IMG/VR virus record: IMGVR_UViG_3300044811_000086
Span: 1-24,389 of that record
Reading direction: 5' to 3' (one strand)
Length of the DNA stretch: 24,389 bases
Source: a virus
The notes beneath the pieces were generated by a model. That model was not told where the DNA came from. It did not search any database and worked only from the letters and a program-made list of their open reading frames with translations. The position numbers were made by a program, and so were the translations under genes. Of this stretch, positions 19,756 through 24,389 are shown in pieces (within the stretch, counting starts at the first letter, position 1; each line of letters begins with the position of its first letter).

Positions 19756-20154
19756 ATGAAGCGTCTTTATACAGGCACTGAATTCTTCAATCTTGAGCCT
19801 GTGGTATTCAAACAAGGAAATAGATGGATTATTGCCTGTAAAAACGAAGAAAGAAAAGAACTCGTCTTTGTTTGCGACGCCCCCAGCGAAGAAGATTGCG
19901 CAGCGCGCGTAGAGCTATTAAAAGAAAGCCTCCTTAAGTTGTGTGTATTCATCGATAGCGCAGAAGAAATGACAGACACCGCTGGCTGGCGTTCTTTTTT
20001 AACATGCTCCGCGATTCTTCATGTTCTAACAAACCTCATGTTCAGGAGGTCTATCCATGAAGATGATCAAGAAAAAATGCTTGATGACTTTAAAGAAGCA
20101 GCGATGCGGCGTTTGTCGCTGCTAAGAGAAAGATTACCTGAAAAAACTCAGTAA
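19756..20154 (+). CDS. Hypothetical helical protein, 132 aa
   Basis: The N-terminal 45 residues look beta-rich (TGTEFFNLEPVVFKQGNRWI). The rest is helical (ARVELLKESLLKLCVFIDSA, then HEDDQEKMLDDFKEAAMRRL). GGAGG lies 4 nt before the ATG. It is soluble, with no recognisable catalytic residues. It is part of the 18049-20759 operon and is separated from the RAMP-like gene by 23 nt. Confidence 0.55.
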   Translation: MKRLYTGTEFFNLEPVVFKQGNRWIIACKNEERKELVFVCDAPSEEDCAARVELLKESLLKLCVFIDSAEEMTDTAGWRSFLTCSAILHVLTNLMFRRSIHEDDQEKMLDDFKEAAMRRLSLLRERLPEKTQ

Positions 20155-20177
20155 ATTGTTACAAAAAAAGGAAGAAA

Positions 20178-20759
20178 GTGAAAATACACGCGAAAATTGA
20201 AATAGAGGGCATAAAACCTCTGCTAATTAACACATTCCCTATCGATACATTGGACGCAGGAAAGAATAAATCGGGAATAGCCGGAAACGATGCCGAAGGT
20301 TGGAAGAAAACCGTTCTAATGACAGAAAAAAGAGAGCTTTATGTTTTTTCTTCTTATCTCACAGGTTCGATAATAAATGGGGCTAAACAGATTAAAGTAG
20401 GCAAGGGCAATCTATCGAAGAAAGTGGGAGCATCTTTAGAATGCATGGACGAAAAGATTCTCTTCGATGGCCTCATTGTCCCCGAAGAAAAAGACCTAAC
20501 GCGTCTCGCCACAGACATTGTTTACTTAGATGTGCGCTCTGTTGTCAACCCAATGACAAAGGGCAGGAACCTGCGCTATAGAATCGCCACAAAAGCGGGC
20601 TGGAAGATAAAAACCATAATCTCATGGGATGATGTAACGGTCAGCAAAGACCACATGAAAGAGTGCGTTAAAAATGCAGGCATTTACGAAGGAATTGGCG
20701 ACGGCAGAAAAATCGGCTTTGGAAGATTTAAACTGCTTTCGTTTGAGATGAAAGAGTGA
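20178..20759 (+). CDS. RAMP-like protein with glycine-rich C-terminal loop, 193 aa
   Basis: Translation starts at GTG 20178, with AGGAAG 6 nt upstream. The N-terminus (IHAKIEIEGIKPLLINTFPI) is a beta strand-turn, and the C-terminus ends GIGDGRKIGFGRF then KLLSFE at residues 172-190. A terminal G-rich loop of this form is the hallmark of RAMP-type ferredoxin-like folds (Cas6/Cas7 and relatives). Many phages encode lone proteins with this pattern, often starting with a G-x-x-PLL strand. RNA binding is therefore a reasonable guess, but no catalytic His is evident and no CRISPR array or other Cas gene is here. It is the last gene before the pentanucleotide array. Confidence 0.55.
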   Translation: MKIHAKIEIEGIKPLLINTFPIDTLDAGKNKSGIAGNDAEGWKKTVLMTEKRELYVFSSYLTGSIINGAKQIKVGKGNLSKKVGASLECMDEKILFDGLIVPEEKDLTRLATDIVYLDVRSVVNPMTKGRNLRYRIATKAGWKIKTIISWDDVTVSKDHMKECVKNAGIYEGIGDGRKIGFGRFKLLSFEMKE

Positions 20760-20774
20760 ACCTCAGCTGGGTGA

Positions 20775-21150
20775 GGTATGGTTTGTTCAGTTCTGGCGAG
20801 GCACGGTATGGCCTGGTGCGGCAGGGCTTGGCAGGGCTAGGCAAGGTGTAGTAAGGTATGGCCTGGTGCGGCGGGGCTTGGCAGGGCTAGGCAAGGTGTA
20901 GTAAGGTAAGGCTTGGTGTGGAGAGGTACGGTAGAGGTCAGGACAGGCACGGTATGGCAACGCTGAGTTAGGTGCGGCTTGGTGTGGCATGGTTTGATGC
21001 GAGTTGGGTTATCCACGGAATGGGAAAATTAGTATAAGTTTAATCGCGGCTGGGAATTGTGTGGTGTGGCCAGGTAGGGTTTGGCTTGAAACGGTAAGGC
21101 ATCGTGAGGCTGGGTTCGGTCGGGCTTGGCAGGGTTCGGTAAGGTTTGGG
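20775..21150 (+). repeat. Degenerate pentanucleotide array, consensus NNGGY
   Basis: For about 235 bp (20775-21010), and again over 21061-21150, GG plus T or C recurs every 5 nt with two variable bases between (GGTAT GGCCT GGTGC GGCAG and so on). Only a few units deviate, and one or two single-base phase shifts occur. A non-repetitive gap of about 50 bp separates the blocks. Each block ends with GGGTTATC. On this strand the G pairs with 3-nt loops match two-tetrad quadruplex spacing. It lies between convergent genes and ends exactly at the terminase stop codon. Open frames across it (Pro/Leu/Ala-rich on the minus strand) are artefacts. No other feature lies in 20760-21150 apart from a 5-bp hairpin CCTCA/TGAGG at 20761-20776. 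Confidence 0.9.
20805..20904 (+). repeat. 50-bp tandem duplication inside the pentanucleotide array
   Basis: 20805-20854 and 20855-20904 differ at one base (A at 20823, G at 20873). Fifty is ten pentamers. A third, decayed copy can be followed from 20905 for about 25 bp. Confidence 0.92.
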
Positions 21151-22419
21151 TTATCTAAAAAAGTGCGGCAAGTTATTATTGCCGTCCCTTGTCTGTAAGT
21201 AAAGCCTATCTAAATCTTGTGCCGTAAGGCGATTCTCATCCTTTCCAAAGAAATGAGAGTAAAGAGCATAGCGAAGAGCATCGAGCGCATGATCATTTTC
21301 CTTTAGCGGTTCATCAAGACCTATTTTCTGCTTTTTTGGATTCCATACATACGATTGGAATTCTTTAATGAGCGATGTGCACTGACGGCAAATCTTCAGT
21401 GTGCCATTATTAAGGTACATATCCACTTGGCAAATTCCATTCTTAACATCGTTCTTTGCCTCGTAAATATTCTGGAATCCTTGCTTTTGCAACTCGAGCT
21501 TAAACGATAAAGCGCTAGGATCAATATAGATCGCGCTGACGGGAACATCCTTTAAAAATGCCGAAAGGTCTTCCGCATACTCAGTGTCAGTTTTTTGCCT
21601 TTGATGTATCTTTGAATCGTAATAATAGACGCGCTCAACCCAATATCTACCAACACCCATGGAAGATATACCGATAAGAACAAAAGCGCAAGGATTGCTC
21701 GTGCCGTAGTCAATGCCCAATATCCAAGTATGAGCGGCATGCGGAGAATAGTCAATGACGTGCTCTTCATCGTTAAATGATCCATAAACCGCCCCCTCTG
21801 CTTGCACCCATAAACCCAATATAAATCGCTTGTGCCATAAACCTCTGTATTGTCTGTTAAAATAATCTTTTTCAATCGTAGTTAATTTCGGATTATCATC
21901 AAGTTGAAACTTCCAGCTTTTAACATCTACATTGTCATTAAGATAATCTGTATAAAGCCAGTGATAGGGCGAATCGGGATTGGTTGTGGCAAATATCTTG
22001 GCATTGCCAATGGCGCACCTTGCCACTAGCTGCTTGAATACAGAATGAGGAATGATAGATGCCTCGTCGACATATGCGCCGACAAAAGTGGGCCCTCGAA
22101 TCTTCGCCTCGGCGCGCTCATCGTCGGCGCCAATTACATAGATGGTTTTGCCGAATATGTTGAGTTGTCCGCGCCCAACAAGATGGCGAACATCTTGATA
22201 GCCAAGCATGTTCTTAAGCTGCTCAAGAACGTTCTCCTGAAACAATCGATAGGTTCTGCAAATGATCGCATAAGCACCCTTCTCGCCCTCGGTCAGCTCG
22301 CGGATGAATCGCCATAGGCTAGCATAAGTTTTGCCAGATCTAACCGCTCCTTCCCAAATATTGATCTTTGCGTTAGAATCTTGTATCGATAGAATTTGCT
22401 TTGCAGATAGGACATTCAT
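21151..22419 (-). CDS. terL: Terminase large subunit, 422 aa
   Basis: The ATPase domain has Walker A GAVRSGKT at residues 24-31 and Walker B with catalytic Glu in GAYVDEA (114-120). A coupling motif, TTNPDS, follows at 145-150. The nuclease domain has acidic ligands in GIDYGTSNP (D237), YIDPSA (D300) and NDHALDALRYAL (D376/D380). The length and motif order fit the PBSX/phage terminase family that packages DNA into the prohead. ATG at 22419 has no good Shine-Dalgarno. A divergent plus-strand gene begins 20 bp upstream. The stop codon TAA (21151-21153) sits at the exact edge of the pentanucleotide array. Confidence 0.92.
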   Translation of the reverse strand: MNVLSAKQILSIQDSNAKINIWEGAVRSGKTYASLWRFIRELTEGEKGAYAIICRTYRLFQENVLEQLKNMLGYQDVRHLVGRGQLNIFGKTIYVIGADDERAEAKIRGPTFVGAYVDEASIIPHSVFKQLVARCAIGNAKIFATTNPDSPYHWLYTDYLNDNVDVKSWKFQLDDNPKLTTIEKDYFNRQYRGLWHKRFILGLWVQAEGAVYGSFNDEEHVIDYSPHAAHTWILGIDYGTSNPCAFVLIGISSMGVGRYWVERVYYYDSKIHQRQKTDTEYAEDLSAFLKDVPVSAIYIDPSALSFKLELQKQGFQNIYEAKNDVKNGICQVDMYLNNGTLKICRQCTSLIKEFQSYVWNPKKQKIGLDEPLKENDHALDALRYALYSHFFGKDENRLTAQDLDRLYLQTRDGNNNLPHFFR

Positions 22420-22439
22420 TTAAAGATTTAAATATCATT

Positions 22440-22670
22440 ATGGAAGATTCAGAACAAGATTCTATAGAAAGAACAAAGATTCTGTGTGAAGAAATAGAAG
22501 GGCTTTTATACAAGAATAATCTCTCTGAACAAGAAACTTTAGCTGCTCTTTCATCTTGCTTTCTGGCAAGATGTTCTGAGTGTGAAATGGACGCTGATGC
22601 TGTTAACAGATCGTTACAGGGATTGTCCGATTGCTATAGAAAAATTTATGGAGTAAAGTTTAAGAACTAA
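22440..22670 (+). CDS. Small helical acidic protein, 76 aa
   Basis: I chose ATG at 22440 (MEDSEQDSIERTKILCEEIE). An ATG at 22401 would read into the terminase start region on the other strand. The protein is acidic and helical, with Cys-containing LAALSSCFLARCSECEMDAD. The pattern x-L-x-x-x-x-T/V-A-L-x-A-L resembles the minus-strand protein at 23458 (NVALSALFYCSRSIAEAM). It is the first of a two-gene insert between the two terminase genes. The function is unknown. Confidence 0.55.
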   Translation: MEDSEQDSIERTKILCEEIEGLLYKNNLSEQETLAALSSCFLARCSECEMDADAVNRSLQGLSDCYRKIYGVKFKN

Positions 22671-22909
22671 TGGGTTTTAACGAAATGTCGCAAGAAGTTG
22701 TGGTAGCAAAAGCTACTGGACTGTCGATTGAAATGGGCGAAATGTTTGCCGAAAGAGAGATTCCCCTTCAAATATGCTTCATGGCGACTATGTCATTAAT
22801 TAACTCAATTTTCATACAAACGGAAGACGACGAGCTTGTCGAAGAAGCTCTAGTGCATCTTCGGAGAGAGTATAAAAGGGTCATGCAAAAAAGGCGCGCT
22901 AAACCTTAA
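22670..22909 (+). CDS. Small helical protein, 79 aa
   Basis: Its ATG overlaps the previous stop (TAATG). The 79-residue protein (MGFNEMSQEVVVAKATGLSI start) is helical with a basic end, RREYKRVMQKRRAKP. Its middle (LQICFMATMSLINSIF) is similar in pattern to the previous protein, suggesting tandem divergence. It overlaps the convergent terminase small subunit gene by 11 nt. The function is unknown. Confidence 0.55.
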   Translation: MGFNEMSQEVVVAKATGLSIEMGEMFAEREIPLQICFMATMSLINSIFIQTEDDELVEEALVHLRREYKRVMQKRRAKP

Positions 22910-23312
22910 TCGCATCTAATGATTTAAAGAATTTCTTAACATCCGGTTCGACGCTGTTGATTACACGCGTTTCTTTATCCCAACCAAACTTGTTGCGCAT
23001 GAACATTTGGTAAATCGCCGGCTGGCATTTCTCTACTTTTCCAAGCATCATTTGTTTGCCTAGTCCAACCCAATGCTGATAACTCTTTGCCTCTGCTATT
23101 AATTTGTGATGAGGGGGGAATTCAATGGGGTCTTCTTCAATGTACTTTTCCATCGTTTGATGGGTGAGTGTAATCTCTGTATGCTCGAAATACCATTCCT
23201 CTTTTGATCCGCCACCGCCAATGTATTCACAATATTGCCGATAAGCTTCCTTGCGCAATTCGGAGGTCTTTAGCTTTGTGGCATTTTTATTGCCGAGAGG
23301 AGCGCCGGCCAT
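22899..23312 (-). CDS. Probable terminase small subunit, 137 aa
   Basis: The protein starts MAGAPLGNKNATKLKTSELR, the G-x-P-x-G-N-K-N/F start seen in many phage small terminases and DNA-packaging proteins. A helix-turn-helix-like N-terminal region follows, then the oligomerising helices FPPHHKLIAEAKSYQHWVGL and IYQMFMRNKFGWDKE. The MFMRNKFGWDK motif is typical of P22-gp3-like or related small subunits. It should recognise the packaging site and recruit TerL. AAAGGAA lies 8 nt before ATG. A two-gene plus-strand insert separates it from terL, which is unusual, since these genes are normally adjacent. Confidence 0.8.
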   Translation of the reverse strand: MAGAPLGNKNATKLKTSELRKEAYRQYCEYIGGGGSKEEWYFEHTEITLTHQTMEKYIEEDPIEFPPHHKLIAEAKSYQHWVGLGKQMMLGKVEKCQPAIYQMFMRNKFGWDKETRVINSVEPDVKKFFKSLDAIKV

Positions 23313-23354
23313 AGTAATAATTCCTTTAATGTTATTCTATAGAAAAGAAGATTC

Positions 23355-23504
23355 TTAGCACCCTTTTTTCATTGCGCGCTTAATCAGGGGATCTCTTACT
23401 TTCTGATCATAATCCGCAAGTTCAACGTTTTCCTTTTCGGCTTTCTTGAGAAACACTTCAGCTTTTCGGATTTTCTTCGTTACCTTTCTCATCTTTTTGT
23501 CCAT
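23355..23504 (-). CDS. Small basic helical protein, 49 aa
   Basis: I chose ATG at 23504 because AAGGA ends 5 nt upstream. The product, MDKKMRKVTKKIRKAEVFLK to KRAMKKGC, is Lys-rich and mostly one helix. It overlaps the 3' end of the preceding gene by 47 nt in another frame. The length is short, but the start signal and position in a tight operon upstream of the terminase small subunit support it. The function is unknown. Confidence 0.5.
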   Translation of the reverse strand: MDKKMRKVTKKIRKAEVFLKKAEKENVELADYDQKVRDPLIKRAMKKGC

Positions 23505-23739
23505 CGTCATCCTTTGTATTTCTTATTATTTGTTGTGCATAACTTAATGCCAGAAGCGTTGCGAGTTCGACGAAATTATCAGGACTAATTGCCATCGCTT
23601 CAGCTATCGACCGTGAGCAATAGAATAACGCGCTTAGGGCAACATTTGGCTGTAGGTTCTTTAGGTCGAACTCAGTGATAATTGCATCGCCAAGTCTGAT
23701 TACTTCTTTCTTAAAATCCTCGGCCTCTTTTTCATCCAT
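23458..23739 (-). CDS. Small helical protein, 93 aa
   Basis: I chose ATG at 23739 (MDEKEAEDFKKEVIRLGDAI) because it overlaps the previous stop (TAATG). A longer frame to 23811 would lie across the upstream membrane gene. It is an acidic amphipathic helical protein with a central NVALSALFYCSRSIAEAMAI and an acidic, disordered tail (KDDDGQKDEKGNEENPKS). The pattern matches small phage proteins of unknown role and the protein at 22440. Confidence 0.6.
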   Translation of the reverse strand: MDEKEAEDFKKEVIRLGDAIITEFDLKNLQPNVALSALFYCSRSIAEAMAISPDNFVELATLLALSYAQQIIRNTKDDDGQKDEKGNEENPKS

Positions 23740-23846
23740 TATTTCTTCTTTATTTTTCTGCATTTCCAAATGTCCAACAAGACAAATGTAAATATTCCCG
23801 CTATCGAACAAAGAAGACAGATGTCAGCGGTATCCATTTCGCTCAT
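23739..23846 (-). CDS. Tiny membrane protein, 35 aa
   Basis: The frame gives MSEMDTADICLLCSIAGIFT then FVLLDIWKCRKIKKK, an N-out/C-in one-pass membrane peptide with positive residues at its end. Its ATG overlaps the previous stop (ATGA), and its stop overlaps the next ATG (TAATG). The tight coupling on both sides makes it credible despite its size. Confidence 0.55.
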   Translation of the reverse strand: MSEMDTADICLLCSIAGIFTFVLLDIWKCRKIKKK

Positions 23847-24001
23847 TTCTTTTTCTTTTTTTTCATTGGAATTTTAGCGCCCGATTTACGCGCTACGTTT
23901 AGTGCTATTGCAACCGCTTGTTTTTGCGGCTTTCCAGCTTTCATTTCTTTTCTAACGTTCCCACCAATCGTCTTCTTGCTCTTCCCTTTCATCAATGGCA
24001 T
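23843..24001 (-). CDS. Small basic phage protein with AGKPQKQAVAIAL motif, 52 aa
   Basis: The protein reads MPLMKGKSKKTIGGNVRKEM then KAGKPQKQAVAIALNVARKS, with a Lys-rich tail. The KAGKPQKQAVAIAL-x-x-AR pattern is common among small phage proteins and is one of the most recognisable features of this window. Its role is undetermined. A basic helix that might bind DNA is likely. It overlaps the upstream gene by about 50 nt in another frame and the next gene by 4 nt. Confidence 0.65.
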   Translation of the reverse strand: MPLMKGKSKKTIGGNVRKEMKAGKPQKQAVAIALNVARKSGAKIPMKKKKKK

Positions 24002-24170
24002 TTTCTTGTTCTCCTTGTATATTTAGGCTTATAGCAACATTGCAATATTTTCCAAATATTTTTGTATTGCCTTCGATTAAAATATGCTGCTTTAGTTTTT
24101 CCCATTCTCTTATGGTTATTGAAATGTCGATGTAGTAGTCATTGTCTAATTTCTCGCTAATGATTTTCAT
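23952..24170 (-). CDS. Hypothetical protein, 72 aa
   Basis: This 72-residue protein (MKIISEKLDNDYYIDISITI start) has a likely alpha/beta N-terminal half and a very acidic C-terminus (EEQEDDWWER). Its ATG overlaps the previous stop as ATGA. Its 3' end overlaps the next gene by 50 nt. No family is recognised. Confidence 0.5.
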   Translation of the reverse strand: MKIISEKLDNDYYIDISITIREWEKLKQHILIEGNTKIFGKYCNVAISLNIQGEQENAIDEREEQEDDWWER

Positions 24171-24382
24171 ATAATCGAGTTGTCTTCAATCTCTGGATAT
24201 AGCTCTTCGTATTTGAATAATTTGATGAGAACACCAGGTTTCTCGCTGTATTTCTTTTCAGAAATGATGCGCGTAACGCCTGCGTCATCGTCAATTACGA
24301 TACCGATCAGGCAGTCTTCGTAAAGTTTTTGGTAATTAGTAGTATCAGGGCGTGCGATAGGGCCTAGCATATTGGCTAGCAT
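24167..24382 (-). CDS. Hypothetical protein, 71 aa (start may lie beyond the window)
   Basis: The frame from ATG at 24382 gives MLANMLGPIARPDTTNYQKL, then a beta-rich part (IGIVIDDDAGVTRIISEKKY) and an acidic end. It stays open up to the window edge, so an earlier start cannot be excluded. AGG lies only a few bases before this ATG, so the ribosome site is poor. It is the first visible gene of the minus-strand unit leading to the terminase. The function is unknown. Confidence 0.5.
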   Translation of the reverse strand: MLANMLGPIARPDTTNYQKLYEDCLIGIVIDDDAGVTRIISEKKYSEKPGVLIKLFKYEELYPEIEDNSII

Positions 24383-24389
24383 TTGCCTT

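Noticed and set aside
20775-21150. CRISPR-like array
   Set aside because: No repeat of 24-40 bp with unique spacers exists. The period is 5 nt, plus one 50-bp tandem copy.
20787-21198. Pro/Leu/Ala-rich minus-strand frame and Gly/Arg-rich plus-strand frame over the array
   Set aside because: They are translations of the 5-nt repeat. Phase cycling through all frames removes stops by chance.
1-24389. tRNA genes, integrase or attachment sites
   Set aside because: Scanned for TpsiC-like GTTCGA arms and recombinase motifs by eye. None was convincing.

Overview
The window looks like the head-and-packaging half of a tailed, podovirus-like bacteriophage genome, or a prophage or metagenomic contig of one. 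No host genes, rRNA or tRNA are visible. Recognisable minus-strand genes, read from high to low coordinates, are: small early genes (24382-23355), terminase small subunit (23312-22899), terminase large subunit (22419-21151), a P22-type portal (17983-15923), a collagen-like protein (15844-15164), a block of small genes (15126-14115), a conserved phage protein (10343-9897), a scaffold-like protein (9479-8754), an N4-gp56-family major capsid protein (8722-6350), and a run of head/tail proteins (6340-1). Shine-Dalgarno sequences are canonical (AGGAGG-like), so the host is an ordinary bacterium. I cannot name it.

The most unusual locus is the major capsid gene. Its reading frame is broken into four exons: 8722-8459, 8405-8358, 7597-7268 and 6658-6350. 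Joined, they give one continuous 316-residue N4-gp56-like protein. Two interruptions are group I introns of 760 nt and 609 nt. Each has a perfect 6-bp P1 helix ending in U-G at the 5' splice site and a terminal G. In the 760-nt intron P3, P7 and P8 can also be drawn. That intron carries an antisense LAGLIDADG endonuclease gene, and the 609-nt intron carries two small sense ORFs that are not recognisable nucleases. A third interruption is only 53 nt long. It has a perfect 7-bp P1 and a terminal G but no room for a ribozyme core, yet it contains stop codons and must be bypassed to make capsid protein.

Plus-strand cassettes of small accessory genes are interleaved between the minus-strand structural genes: 2570-3335, 9658-9900, 10420-14170, 18049-20759 and 22440-22909. 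Most run convergently into a structural gene with overlapping stop codons. The largest cassette holds a membrane-anchored coiled-coil protein, small zinc-ribbon proteins, a frameshifted calcineurin-like phosphoesterase and a beta-class N6-adenine/N4-cytosine DNA methyltransferase. The 18-20.7 kb cassette ends with a protein having a RAMP-like glycine-rich C-terminal loop.

The only convergent junction that is not tightly packed (20760-21150) is filled by a degenerate pentanucleotide array of consensus NNGGY. It abuts the terminase stop codon exactly and has an internal 50-bp tandem duplication. It is the only long stretch without a gene. A recurring A/T-rich motif, roughly TGTAAARTAAA, lies upstream of five minus-strand units and may be a phage promoter. 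No replication, lysis or integrase genes were recognised.
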